64,000 nt of DNA from Sweltsa coloradensis (taxonomy: Eukaryota; Arthropoda; Insecta; Plecoptera; Chloroperlidae): assembly GCA_024449915.1 (NCBI GenBank), contig JAMZAV010002177.1, positions 62,001 through 126,000 of the forward strand, written 5' to 3'. Under the pieces are notes generated by a model. That model did not search any database and was not told the origin of the DNA. It saw only the letters and a program-made list of their open reading frames with translations. This document shows, piece by piece, positions 11,171-21,922 of the stretch. Within the stretch, counting starts at the first letter, position 1. The number at the start of each line of letters is the position of its first letter. The position numbers were made by a program, and so were the translations under genes.

Positions 11171-12082
11171 ATTATACCCATGTCAATATGATTTATACTT
11201 TTAGACTGAATTCATTATTCTAGTATGTTTTTTGGGGGTGCAAATTGTGTGGTAGACATTATTACAAGTTGTTTACTACATGTAGTGTAATCTCTGATTA
11301 ATGTTTTTGCTTTTTTCTGGCCTAAAGTAGTATAATATTATTATGTACAATCTCGCAATGTGCCGTAGTGATGGCTCATCCCAATTTTCTGTAAATTTGG
11401 TAAAACGTCATGCACACCCCTATACATTTCTCTTCGTGCCAGTTGTCCAACGTCAATCTATTGAATTAAAATTGGCTTAATACACTTTGTTCTGTAAAAT
11501 AATAACAACGTTTACAATTTACTTGAACTCAAATCGATGTTGCCTGGCTGGTCAGGTGTGAACGCATGCACAGATTTGGAGAATTATAATTATTACTATG
11601 ACAATTTGATCTATTGTATCAGATTGTATTTATTATTTTCTAATGATTAGTGGTGTTGAAAATTGCAATCTTTTATTACTGTAGACATAACATGCCGCCG
11701 ACTTACATGTAAATATATCGTTAAGTCATTATTATTTGAACTAAACTAGCCTAAAAAAGTGAAAAAATGTACATTGTTCCTGTTATGTTGGCGCACCCCA
11801 ATTTTCTGAACATTGGGTTAATCGTCATTAATAACCCTATGCTCTTATCTTCGTGCTAATTGCCCGACGACAATCAATTCAACAACATTTGTGTCTCACT
11901 CTAAACGCATTTCGCACTTACCTGGTGGAAACACTATTGCAAAGCCACTTTACTTTATAACTGACAAATTTCATATAATAATGGCTGAGTATTAATTTTT
12001 GTAATCGATGGCCTTGTTCTTAATAATTTTTTTTTGGCTAACCCATTTTTATTCATTAAAGTCCCTATATTTTCTCATCCTC
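11171..12082. other. post-exon C spacer, no gene
   Basis: Post-exon sequence followed by a second partial exon-end remnant (GTGAACGCATGCACAG..GGAGAATTATAATTATTAC near 11.56 kb) behind the 'GGTTGCCTGGCTGGTCAGG'-type block, the same arrangement as in units A and H. Then standard spacer up to the next upstream block. Confidence 0.55.
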
Positions 12083-12668
12083 TGTGACCATCTAGCAACT
12101 TATCATTGTTCAATGTGGCGGTGTGGGGCGGCGATGTCTTTTCGATCCCGCAGCTCCGTATGCTTATTGGTAAAATGTGTTCTTCACGTCTGCCGACGAG
12201 AACTTTATGAAAGGGTATTAAAAAGGAAGGGATGCGAGGATGAAAGAATATGAATGGTAAATGGTTGTAATATGATTGAGATTTTACAAAACACTCGACA
12301 CAGCGATAGCAGCATGCCATAATAGGAAATAACTGACGTTCTGAAAACTTTCTACATGTTTGATGTTCTGTTAATAGTAACATTTCATGAGCTCTATTAA
12401 CCTTGATTTTGCTCTTTTGAATTCTATTTGATTGTGCTTTTGTTTGTTTTTGTTTAGATTAGTTAGGACGAAAATGTATTGATATTGTAAAAGTAGATAA
12501 TATATTATATTATATGGTTGTGGTGTGGTGTGGGGAATATGTTTGATACTGGTTATGTGGAGATTTTATGTTTGTATATAGTATTTATTTCATAATTCTT
12601 ATAATGCAGCAAATGTAGCTCAAACCTGCTTTTTTCATTTACTTTTAATTTTATTTATAATGTTACAG
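12083..12668 (+). repeat. unit D upstream block (type 1)
   Basis: Same block as before exon B, here nearly free of indels. On the minus strand it has a ~100 codon open frame (12383 back to 12075) containing KVLVGRREEHILPISIRSCG, partly repeated in units E, I and J. This is probably a by-product of paralogy, not a gene. Confidence 0.6.
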
Positions 12669-13057
12669 ATGCCGAGCAGGAATGGCGCCCCGTTCCTGAT
12701 AGCAAACCAGGCTCTGAAAGACATCAGTGTCAAGACTGTCCTCGTTCTTACAAGAGTAAAACCGATCTCACGTACCACCAGAAGCACGACTGTGGACGCA
12801 AGGAGCCGCACATGTGTCTGAAGTGTAGCAAGACATTCTCGATGAAACAAGCTCTATCCCGTCACATTAAATACGAATGCGTTGACAAACAACAACCTCA
12901 GTGTAAAGCTTGTGGCAAATCGTTTAGAGTTATGACATCTTTGTATCACCACACCAAACACGAGTGCGGGAAGGAGCCGCAGTTCCCGTGTACAAAGTGT
13001 TCCTATCGTGCCAAACACAAAGCTCATTTATGGAGTCATTATGAACGCATGCACTAA
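12669..13057 (+). CDS. unit D lola-like zinc-finger terminal exon, intact (4 fingers)
   Basis: This is one of two fully open copies. It follows TGTTACAG in phase 1 and encodes 128 residues to a TAA. After the linker (AEQEWRPVPDSKPGSERHQ) come four fingers: C20/C23/H36/C41, C49/C52/H65/C70, C78/C81/H94/C99 and C107/C110/H123/H128. The first three are C2HC (H-x4-C); the last is C2H2 (H-x4-H). The cysteine-to-cysteine period is exactly 29. The segment C-G-K-E-P-Q-F-P-C-T-K-C-S-Y-R between fingers 3 and 4 is typical of lola and related BTB-ZF alternative 3' exons in insects, where each exon gives one isoform its DNA specificity. The stop directly follows the last His. The start is set by the splice site, not by ATG; the common BTB exons are not in the window. 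AATAAA lies 324 nt downstream. The family assignment is strong, the gene name less so. Confidence 0.85.
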
Positions 13058-13380
13058 CGTGGAGATTTATAATTATCACTATGCCAATTTGATTTATTCT
13101 TTTCAAACGTAAATTATTTTATTATTTTTGTGTCAAACTTTTCCATGTTTCTATTTGCAACTCTGTATGTGGTACAGATGTTGTGGACATTAAGTCGCAA
13201 ACTACATGTAAAGGTATCTCTGTGTGTGTCATTTGCATTATTCTGTACGTGTATAAATAATAATGTTGTTATTCGCACAATTCCCGTTGTCTAGGCGTAT
13301 ACACTTTTTCTGTAAATTGGGTAAAATGTCATTCACACCGCCATGCACTTGTCATTGTGCCAATTGCCTGGCGATAATCA

Positions 13381-13386
13381 AATAAA
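13381..13386 (+). terminator. AATAAA polyadenylation signal after exon D
   Basis: AATAAA occurs 324 nt past the stop, just after the conserved 'GCCTGGCGATAATC' block. Plausible 3' end of the isoform using exon D. Confidence 0.45.
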
Positions 13387-13978
13387 CTAAATGCATCTTA
13401 ACACAATTCGTTTTGTTCAAGAAAAACGAATTAAAAAAATTCTTGGTGGAAATACATCCTCTACAATAAGCTTATATTATACTCTGAATCCGATAAATTT
13501 AATAATTATATTGCCGATTGTATAATTTTTGTAATCAATGGTCTTGTTTGACTAAGATCTGACTGAACTGGTCTTCCGAAATTGTCTTACCCTCTTCCAC
13601 GATGTAGCTCTTCTGATTTTTTTTTTAATTCTTTATTCTTTTTTATATTGTGCCCTAATAACCAACTATATATATATATAAAAAATCTTTTTTTAGTATC
13701 AAAGGGAAATCAAAACTTTATGTTTAGATAATAACATAATGTGGTCGGAAGCTTGCCATGACCTGAAGGCTGGTTCACTGTATCTGTTTGCTCCTGTGAG
13801 AGTCTACGAGAACTTGATCTCAGTCGATATTTTATTTTTTGCTCATCTGCCTCGTCAACTCTAGCAACCACTTTGTGACAGAGAAGAAAAACATATTCTT
13901 TGAATACGTCCATGGGCATCAAATTAAACATTGCCAATACATAATATACGGTGGGACTTTGGTAGTTTTTATCCATAG
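13387..13978. other. unit D spacer, no gene
   Basis: Standard spacer with the 'GACTGAACTGGTCTTCCGAAATTGTCTTACCCTC' region and a short (TA)n near 13.67 kb. Nothing coding. Confidence 0.5.
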
Positions 13979-14333
13979 ACATACATAAGCTTTGCTTAGC
14001 AAAGCGCTAGACGCTCAGTCCCCTATCCTTCCCACCGAGCGCTAGCGTGCCGATTTTAAGCCATCATGAAAAAGGATAATATGGAAAAAAAAGGGGGAAA
14101 AAAGATATGGTATATCTTTGGATCGCCATGCTATGGATAATACCATACCGCACATACCATAATATCGAATCTCTACCATACATACCGTACCATACAATCA
14201 TATTATGGTATCTCTATGTGACCGTGGGGTAAACTGATTGTCGGCCATTGCTTTCCACCTTTCATGACGGCTTCCAATTGCCACGCTCTCCACCGCCATA
14301 CTGATAGTCTAGCGCTTAGCTTATGTTATGTCA
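13979..14333. mobile_element. short TIR element (MITE) with GCGCTAGAC ends
   Basis: Inverted ends: ACATACATAAGC..AAGCGCTAGAC on the left and, inverted, ACATAACATAAGCTAAGCGC on the right. The left end has an extra 10 nt. The inside holds many TACCATA/TATGGTA motifs. Paralogous spacer resumes at GTCATTG on the right. No transposase frame; superfamily unclear. Confidence 0.6.
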
Positions 14334-15519
14334 TTGTTTTCATCACAATGGAAAAGTATGCCTTCACACCTTGCATAAATACGAGGAAAATTAGACTTGG
14401 ATATAAAAACAGATACTTAATTATTAACGTATAAGCACGAAATGCAAACGTATGGAACTGTGACTGCCTTAATGATATTTCACCTCTGGAGCTTCTATAA
14501 CTAGGAGGCTTAAACATTATATTCACCTTCTTATCTGATGTGCATCTACTAATCTTTGAAGTCGTGAGTCCTCTCCAAGGCATCGTCGAGGTCACTCTGT
14601 TCTATGCGGTTTGCGGGCAATTGTCGAGAGGAATTCTCCGTACAAGTCACCAGAATACACTTAAACATCATAACACACGTCACACCTTGCACCGCTTCAT
14701 AAAATTAAATTTGGATGAGCTATTACATAAAAAAACAATATTGACTATAGTATTATTAATATATTATTGTATGTATATTTTTATATTGTATATTATGTTG
14801 TAAAAACATATTTTATTGTATGTTTATTTATACATCGTTTATTGAACTGTAAAAACAATAAATGTTTAGTTTTTTAATAAAAAGCTCATCCAAATGTTTT
14901 CCATCTTTGCGACGATGTGGTCGTGGGTGCAAGTGATTTTATACCTTTATTTTTCTCAAATTTATAAGGGAGTAAACGTTGAAGGGGACTATGGGTAGAA
15001 TTTGTGAAGTTAAGTATTGATATCTCGACAGTAGATGTGTATGTTGTTGGCAACTCATAATAACAATGATACTCCTGTTAACGCCAGTGTTATTTCGATC
15101 GTGTATTGTATGGTACGATCTGCGTTGTAAAATTCGACAGACTCATTGACTGTTTGGTCTTAGCCTGTATATTATCTTAGTGTTCGTAACTTTATGTACT
15201 TTTTAAATTTATTAACTTATAAGTAAATTTACTGACGGTAACTAAGATTTGCTTGATGCGTTTTCATTTGCAAACATTGTACATTGGTTCAGGTGGTACT
15301 TTGTAAAATAACCAACCAGGATCTGGTCTTGTGTCACTGATTGAACATTTAAACATGAAATTAAAAAACGTCTACACTTAATATTTGAACTCATTAATTA
15401 TTTTGCTGAACCTTTCTTGATCAGATATGGCATAAGTATGAAAACCATATTTAAATGTGGAAATTATATAAATACAAATGTGTTTTTCGTGAACCTTATT
15501 TAGTTAAGAAATTAACCTC
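14334..15519. other. unit spacer, no gene
   Basis: Paralogous to spacers after exons B and I up to about 15.2 kb, then unmatched AT-rich DNA. No exon found. Confidence 0.5.
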
Positions 15520-15612
15520 GATATTTCTCATCTCCTCTGACCCTCTATAGCAATTAATATATTAACGTAATATGGTGGTGTGGAATAGTGTGTCGACGAG
15601 AACTGAGCCGTA
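15520..15612 (+). repeat. truncated type-1 upstream block
   Basis: The segment reads TCATCTCCTCTGACC..TGGTGGTGTGG and jumps to GACGAGAACT, i.e. the start of the upstream block with its middle deleted. Unit homology then ends, and resumes only near 22.3 kb. This marks a lost unit between D and E. Confidence 0.55.
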
Positions 15613-16981
15613 CCCACGGAACATACCTAGAGGCTACAGCAGGGTTAGACGTACATAAAGTTAGCAAACCAATATCATGATCAAACAGTAAAACTATACG
15701 GTAAAGTTTGATCACGAATGATCATGCATGATCCCTAAACAATAAGGGTTGATCACAATTTGCATATTAATTACAGCACATAACTTGTATGGACTGCTAA
15801 ATTTATGCTAGCACACCAAATTAAATTAAGAGTGTTACAAATAACACCTGATCGTTGATCACGGCTTGATCACATGTTATGTCACCTCCATGCAGCCTCT
15901 ATAGGATAATCTATTCCTAAGTTATGTCATTTTTTTGAAAACTGCAAGATGGCGGCGATTTTTTTAAAAATTTAGAGGTGTTCCCCACGTATGATTTTTG
16001 GTGATTTTTCTGGGATATACAGGGGGCCCCAATGAACGTTTTACAAAAGGAATCAGCTTTCTAGTAATTATTTTCGTCTCCAACCTTAATTTGCCTATAC
16101 TACATAGGTCATAGCTTTATCTAAATGCTGAGTGAAATCTGTCATGCTTTGATTGTATATGTTTCTCATTTACAAGAAAAAAGAAACTTGATTGTTTCAG
16201 AGCTCAGAAACAACAGTATGTTCACATGCAAACATGATACGAAAAAAATGATTGAGCAAATGCCTAAACCCTTACCTGTTGGTTCGTAGCTAGCTTTTTC
16301 TTCTAGTTTATGCACTGTATTATTAGAAAGGTTTAGGAATAGTATTATAAATATTTATCTTAGAAATTATATAAGCGTATGTATCCAATCGAGCCAATTT
16401 TATTTCTTAATGCCAACCCCTGCTTAACATGTGTTTACACGTGCTTTGTCTTTAGCTCTCCAGATGTGAGTTTATAGACATTTCACTGAAGTACTTACTT
16501 TCTTTGCAGGTGCTGCTGTAGACTGATGTCTAGAGAGGTCATAACAATGTTGAAGTTGAAGATGATTACTGGAGCTAAAGCATTTTGACAACTAGGGCTT
16601 AACAAAGCGGCCTTGTGACAACGGTTCCAACCTGTGAAACACACGCTACAGCTAGACGACAGTACATGGATTGTTTGAAGTTCTTATAAATAAGAGTGAC
16701 AATATATTTTAATCGTCAGTATATTTTTAACTGCAGTGAATTTGTTCAGATAATTTTTGAAAATGTTATTCGATAATGCAAATTAAGAACTTTAAAATAA
16801 CTTTTTCCACGTAGTATTCTTGTTACCTCCCTGTCCTTAGGACATGAAGATCTGGAGACCAAAATCTGGCAAAGAAGTCCTTAAGATCTTAAGTGGTTTT
16901 CTCATCAAGATTCACACAACAACAAAACACATTCCTTGTGCTTTTGCTTTACTTTACTGCATACACACTGCCTGTATTTAA
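15613..16981. other. non-array DNA with a TGATCA cluster, no gene
   Basis: Not paralogous to other units. Six TGATCA palindromes fall between about 15678 and 15873. The rest (15.9-16.98 kb) is AT-rich without a convincing reading frame; a TTTCTTTGCAG acceptor-like site at 16.51 kb is followed by an early stop. Confidence 0.5.
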
Positions 16982-17085
16982 TCCGCCAATGATTTGCTAA
17001 TGTTTTGCATAAACATATCACGCAAATACAGTCCAATGATTTGCTAATGAAATGCATATACTTTTTCGCAAATACAGTCCAATGA
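16982..17085. repeat. minisatellite, left part (~46 bp period)
   Basis: About two copies of a repeat with core 'CCAATGATTTGCTAATG' followed by 'TGCATATACTTTTTCGCAAA'. The array is split from its right part at 20.29 kb by a 3.2 kb insertion. Confidence 0.7.
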
Positions 17086-17423
17086 GGTCCGTGAAGTTAG
17101 CACCCCCCATTCATCCGATCTCATTCAAACTCTACAAATATTTAGTGCTGAATTAGTGCTAATTAGTGCTGTTTATCCCAGAATTAGTGTTGCTATTAAA
17201 CAATGTCTGTGGGGGGTGCCAACTTGCCAACATTGATCCGTTCTAGCATCGATGGAAGTTAGTGTTTTGTACTACGATGGCATACGTTTAATATTATGCA
17301 CATTGTAGTGAGCCAATATTCTAATATGAACGGAAGTTTATTGTCAATATTAACGATCGTGGATACTTACCTTTTGATTTTTGTATACTTCAATTCAGAA
17401 ATTATACAATTCATACATACAAT

Positions 17424-17476
17424 ACAATTCAGAAAAGTCCGCCCGGTTGGGGCGGACTTTTTTAATTTCTGAATTG
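17424..17476. repeat. terminator-like palindrome
   Basis: CAATTCAGAAAAGTCCGCCC pairs with GGGCGGACTTTTTTAATTTC-type sequence to give a GC stem inside an AT-rich stem. It looks like a rho-independent terminator but sits in insect DNA. A second palindrome with the same outer arms (CAGAAATTAAAAAAGT / ACTTTTTTAATTTCTG) and CCGCCCGG core is at 48.91 kb. Confidence 0.7.
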
Positions 17477-18439
17477 TAGTAAATAAAAACAATTACACCT
17501 ACGGGAGTGTTTCCCGATTAACCAAATCGAGAAATTACCTTTTGATGTTTAGCATATTATATGGATCCGGCTTTGTTTTTGTAATTTATTATGTTACCTG
17601 CTATCCTTTATGATATTTAGAAGAGTTTTACAATGCACATTTTAAATTTGATTTAAAATGTTCGTTGCAAATTATTAGAATTAATAGCGTCGTCTCAAAG
17701 TATCTTTTAAAATAAGTGTTGAACTGTTCATAATATTTACTGTTGTCCATTTTTAGGGAACATCATATTCAATATGTGATACCGTTGATTACCTGTTTTC
17801 ATTGCTAATCCTACGTTGATATAATAATAATCATTAAGAAAACGTATGAGAAATAACACTTGACATGAACATTATAAAATATTCTGTTGATTTTAATATA
17901 TAACGTAGAAAGTGAATTATACTGTTCACGTATATGTACAAAAACATTCTTGCTAGGAGTATTTCCTATCCAAAATCATGTAATATTATGTCTGTGAATC
18001 CACATGTTTGAAAATCACCCCTTCGTGGATAAAATAGCTTTATGGTAAAAAGTAGTATGATAACAATTTAGTCTCAATATACGGTAGGCAAATAGTCCAA
18101 TTTTTTTTTTTTACATCAAGGCATTGCCGCATTGATCACAAATTTTGATGAGTGATATATATCCCAGTGGACTCACCGAAAGTCAGTTGGCTATAAAGTG
18201 AATAATTTACTTCACCTCTTTAGCATGCAAAGAATCCCCAAAAGCCCACAATTTGTTTAGTTTTGCGAAGTTCTCATTTTGGGTCAACTAAACTTTAAAT
18301 TTGGAGGTATAATGGCCCAATGAACTCATCTGAATTTTTTGGTCACAATAATATCTTAGTTATACAGAAAACATAGATGATTTAGGCGCGGATGCAGAGC
18401 CAGAGATGCCTCCTAATTAGGGGATTCCTACGGTTGCTA

Positions 18440-18720
18440 TTGGATTGTTTTATTGCATGTTATTTTCCATAAGTTTAACAAACCCCTTGACAATTGGGGA
18501 GTTCCGACGTTTCACTAGCGTTTCACCTAGCGTTATCAAGGTTATAAAACAAAAACAAAATGGAATAACAAAGTACAAGATGACAATAATTAAAACACAG
18601 CCATCTAGGAAAACAGATCTAGATGACTAGACAGAGAGTTGAGAGAGAGCCTCCAGATGTTAGTGGTGTATGTTATCTCCTACTTCTTGTCTTGACAGAG
18701 AGTTGAGAGAGAGCCTCAAT
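18440..18720 (-). repeat. Penelope-like element terminal-repeat fragment
   Basis: The minus strand carries CCTTGATAACGCTAGGTGAAACGCTAGTGAAACGTCGG-type sequence, the pLTR motif of Penelope-like elements, and matches 49.04-49.16 kb (including GCCATCT..AAACAGAT). A 23 bp segment (GACAGAGAGTTGAGAGAGAG) is repeated at 18.63 and 18.69 kb. No coding part. Confidence 0.6.
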
Positions 18721-18882
18721 AAAATATTATTTTATTATAAATCATCACACGCAGTTTTACCTCAAAACATATATTTTCATATCATGTACTGCGAAAGCCT
18801 CAAATCTAACATATATAAAATATATTTTCAACATAAATATTCAGCATGTTCATTGGGTGACTGACTTCCCAGTTATAATTTT

Positions 18883-19708
18883 TAAACGAGCGAAGCGAGC
18901 GTTTCCATTTGACTCTGCCTGAAAAATTAGTCACCGTTTTTTGTTGTTTTTTTGTTTGTTTGTATGTCTCGCCATAACGTTCGAACGGAGGCTCGGATCG
19001 AGTTGAAATTTGGACCATCCGCAAGCTTTGTTCTCGATTGAATGCCATTAGTTTTGTGGCAAAATCGTTCAAAAGGTTAAAAAGTTACATTTAAGTTAAT
19101 CGAAAGTTTTTTTTTAAAAACTAAACGGACACAAAATCTGAGGTGGCCAAATCATTAAGAATGTCCCTCCGGTCACGAATATGTTAATTTTATTTTGATC
19201 CGATAAGTATTGTGGATGGAAATTACATTATAACAAAGTACCGTTACCATGGCAACGGAAAGTCGCGCAGCTTTTTTGGCTTATGATAGCGGTCGAACGG
19301 AGGTTCGGATCGAGTTGAAATTTGGACCATCCGCAAGCTTCGATCTGGATTGAATGCCATTAGTTTTGTGGCAAAATCGTTCAAAAAGTTAAATAGTTAC
19401 ATTAAAGTTAATCGAAAGGTTTTTTTTAAACTAAACGGCGACAAAATCTGAGGTAGCCAAATCATTTAGAATGTCCGTCCGGTCACGAATATGTTAATTT
19501 TATTTTGATCCGATAAGTAGTGTAGATGGAAATTACATTTTAACAAAAGTAACGTTACCATGGCATCGACAAGTCGCACGAAGCTGAAGCTTTTTTGGCT
19601 CATTGGTAGCGGCTGCACGAAGATTCAGATCAGGTTGAAAGTTGGACCATCAACAAATTGTATAGTACGTGCTCGCTTATCAACGCGTCCAACTGAGCGT
19701 TTCCCTAG
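18883..19708 (+). mobile_element. Helentron/HINE-like non-autonomous element
   Basis: The 5' end begins AACGAGCGAAGCGAGCG after TTT. Near the 3' end an inverted match (GTGCTCGCTTATC) is followed by a short hairpin (AACGC..GCGTT) and terminal CTAG before T. The interior has two or three ~300 bp repeats containing TCGGATCGAGTTGAAATTTG and runs of TTTGTTTG. Subterminal inverted repeats, tandem core, 3' hairpin and CTAG|T are the hallmarks of Helentron-associated elements (DINE-1-like). Confidence 0.6.
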
Positions 19709-20039
19709 TAATGGTATAATGAATAAGATGCCAACAAAATATAATTTGTATATATTAACTATATTGCCAAATAAATAATCTAAACAAATCAACAATTATC
19801 AACTTATTTGGCTCATTGTGAATTCTTCCAGGCATTAAAAATGAAAAATTTGGATGATTCTCTCAATTTACGCAGGCCTGTTGTCAAATTCATTCATCTA
19901 AAAACAACAATGTGAGGTCTACAGTTCGTTCACAGAACCACCTCAGCGTTTGTTTTTATGTTCCAAGTATCTCAGCTGTGTGGCAACATTTAAAAAATAT
20001 GTGAATTATATCACTCAGTAACCATTAGAGGGTTAAATG
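19709..20039. other. AT-rich DNA inside the 3.2 kb element, no gene
   Basis: No repeats or reading frames of note; the right end block of the host element begins near 20.04 kb. Confidence 0.4.
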
Positions 20040-20287
20040 TACCTTTACATTTTTGGTACAATAATTAGCACTAATTCAACACTAAATATTTGTATAGTTT
20101 TGAATAAGATTTGATCAGTGGGGGGAGCTGCGTAAAGTTGGCACCCCCCACAGACATTGTGAAAAACTTCGTTAATAAGGCAGCACTAATTCTGGGATAG
20201 ACAGCACTAAATAGCACTAATTCAGCACTAAATATTTGTAGAGATTGAATTAGATCTGATGAATGGGGGGTGCTAACTTCACGGACC

Positions 20288-20530
20288 TAGTCCAATGATT
20301 TGCTAATGATATGCATGTACATATTACGCAAAAAACAGTCCAATGATTTGCTAATGACTTGCATATACTTTTACGCAAATACAGTCCAATGACTTGCTAA
20401 TGTTATGCATAAACATATTACGCAAAAAAAGTCCAATGATTTGCTAATGACATGCATATACTTTTTCGCAAATACAGTCCAATGATTTGAAAATGACATG
20501 CATGTACATATTAGGCAAAAACAGTTTACC
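20288..20530. repeat. minisatellite, right part (~46 bp, about 5 copies)
   Basis: Copies of 'AGTCCAATGATTTGCTAATG' followed by 'CATGCATATACTTTTACGC' in alternating variants. Continuous in type with the repeats at 16.98-17.09 kb. Confidence 0.8.
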
Positions 20531-20930
20531 ACTTTTACTTTTACGACCATAAGTAATTCAATACTTGCTGTATATAAAATTTAATGCGTTTTGTTTATTT
20601 ATTCCTTTCCCTGTTTCCTCTTCTAACGCAATTATTTGATTTATTAACTAAACTTATATATTAATTGTTGCTTGAGTCACCTAATAGTGCAATCTTATAC
20701 CGTTTTCTTCTCTACTACCACAGGTTATAACATGTGCTTCTCAGCCATTAAGTTTCTGGTGCTTCCTTTACTTAATCGTGAGGTTTGGTGTTGATTCATG
20801 TCTGCATGTTTCTCAACCATACATATTGAAGAAATTGAGTCTAATTGTTTGTCTTGAAGTTGAATAATATACTGTATTGAATAGATGTTAGTTCACAGTG
20901 GGTTTCTGAGTGTGCCATCACTGTTCACAG

Positions 20931-21023
20931 TTGAGAAAAGACCGTCACATCTAGAAGAACAGGATGACGACATTAATTGTTCCCGGGATACCGTAATATT
21001 TACCCGAGAAGGCTCTGCACCAG
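20931..21023 (+). CDS. linker exon copy 1 of 5
   Basis: Acceptor CTGTTCACAG and donor CAG|GTACGC bound 93 nt: 2 + 30 codons + 1 (phase 1 in, phase 1 out). It encodes EKRPSHLEEQDDDINCSRDT, then VIFTREGSAP. Against copy 2 it has one extra whole codon (Asn), so length variation keeps the frame. The function of the peptide is unknown; it is acidic and low in hydrophobics, like a disordered linker. A phase-1 donor fits the phase-1 acceptors of the zinc-finger exons downstream. Confidence reflects the lack of transcript data. Confidence 0.55.
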
Positions 21024-21158
21024 GTACGCTTGTATAGCATTTCACTGCTCTCGAGTGCGTTTTTGATTGAACCTCTCATAGTGTTTTTGTTTTAATGTTC
21101 TGTATTGAATAGATGTTAAGCCACAGTCGGTTTCTGAGTGTATCATCCCTGTTCGCAG

Positions 21159-21248
21159 CTGAGACAAGACCGTCACATCTGGACGAAGAGGATGACGACA
21201 TTTGTTCCCGGGATACCGTAGTATTTACCCGAGAAGGCTCTGCACCAG
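21159..21248 (+). CDS. linker exon copy 2 of 5
   Basis: Acceptor CTGTTCGCAG, donor CAG|GTACGC, 90 nt, phase 1-1. It encodes ETRPSHLDEEDDDICSRDTV then VFTREGSAP, 29 codons. This is the consensus form. The next base pair of splice sites matches copies 1 and 3, and the intron between copies (about 135 nt) is also nearly identical, so the whole exon-intron block was duplicated. Which upstream exon it joins is not in the window. Confidence 0.6.
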
Positions 21249-21383
21249 GTACGCTTGTATAACATTTCACAGCTCTCGTGTACGTTTTTGACTGAACCTC
21301 TCATAGTGTTTTTGTTTTAATATACTGTATTGAATAGATGTTAAGTTACATTTGGTTTCTGAGTGTATCATCCCTGTTCGCAG

Positions 21384-21473
21384 CTGATACAAGACCGTCA
21401 CATCTGGACGAAGAGGACGACGATATTTGTTCCCGGGATACCGTAGTATTTACCCGAGAAGGCTCTGCACCAG
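21384..21473 (+). CDS. linker exon copy 3 of 5
   Basis: Same splice sites and length as copy 2. The protein differs only at residue 1 (Asp for Glu), while GAT/GAC and GAC/GAT changes in the acidic run are silent. Silent change with a kept protein hints at purifying selection, though the numbers are small. Confidence 0.6.
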
Positions 21474-21607
21474 GTACGCTTGTATAGCATTTCACTGCTC
21501 TCGTGTGCATTTTTGATTAACCTCTCATAGTGTTTTTGTTTTAATATACTGTATAGAATAGATGTTAAGCCACAGTTGGTTTATGAGTGGATCATCCTTG
21601 TTCACAG

Positions 21608-21697
21608 GTGAGACAAGACCGTCACATCTGGACGAAGTTAATGACGACATTTGTTCCCGGGATACCGTAGTATTTACCCGAGAAGACTCTGCACCAG
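21608..21697 (+). CDS. linker exon copy 4 of 5 (GC donor)
   Basis: Acceptor GTTCACAG, 90 nt open in phase 1-1. Changes: Glu-Asp to Val-Asn in the acidic run and Gly to Asp near the end (REDSAP). The donor reads CAG|GCAAGC instead of CAG|GTACGC. GC-AG introns are used at low frequency in animals, and CAG|GCAAG is the usual form of such a donor, so it may be weaker and regulated rather than dead. Confidence 0.5.
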
Positions 21698-21829
21698 GCA
21701 AGCTTGTACATGCATTTCACTGCGCTCGTGTGCGTTTTTGAATACACCTCTCATGGTTTTGTTTTAATATACTGTATTGAAAGATGTTAAGCCACTGTTG
21801 GTTTCTGAGTGTATCATCACTGTTCACAG

Positions 21830-21922
21830 CTGAGAAAAGGGACCGTCACATCTAACGAAGAGGCCCGACGAACATTTTTTCCCCGGGATACCGTGATATT
21901 ACCCGAGAAGGCTCTGCACCAG
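21830..21922 (+). pseudogene. linker exon copy 5 of 5, frame broken
   Basis: Splice sites are kept (TTCACAG and CAG|GTACGT), but several small indels (AAAAGGGACCG, CATCTAACG, GGCCCGACGAACATTTTTT) give TAA at codon 8. The indels lie in or near homopolymers, and the total length is still a multiple of three from consensus, so base-calling error is a real alternative to decay. Confidence 0.55.

Larger units (their letters stand above)
17086..20287. mobile_element. 3.2 kb long-TIR element inserted in a minisatellite
   Basis: The ends are inverted copies starting GGTCCGTGAAGTTAGCACCC on the left and, inverted, on the right. The left end block (~150 bp) and right end block (~250 bp) share repeated ATTAGTGCT motifs and a second inner TGTGGGGGGTGCCAAC motif. 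Both flanks are the same minisatellite (AGTCCAATGA), so the exact target duplication cannot be resolved. The interior holds a hairpin (17.42 kb), a Penelope-like fragment (18.5 kb) and a Helentron-like element (18.9 kb). No transposase gene was seen, so it is non-autonomous or gutted. Confidence 0.65.

Noticed and set aside
12807..13057. Taking the first ATG in exon D as a translation start
   Set aside because: The open frame extends back to the splice acceptor with conserved linker and finger 1, so the ATG (in HMCLKC) is internal.
17424..17476. Rho-independent terminator
   Set aside because: The form fits, but the context is insect DNA with introns and retroelements; it belongs to a palindromic repeat.
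16982..20530. CRISPR-like array in the 46 bp repeats
   Set aside because: The repeats are contiguous without unique spacers; this is a eukaryotic minisatellite.
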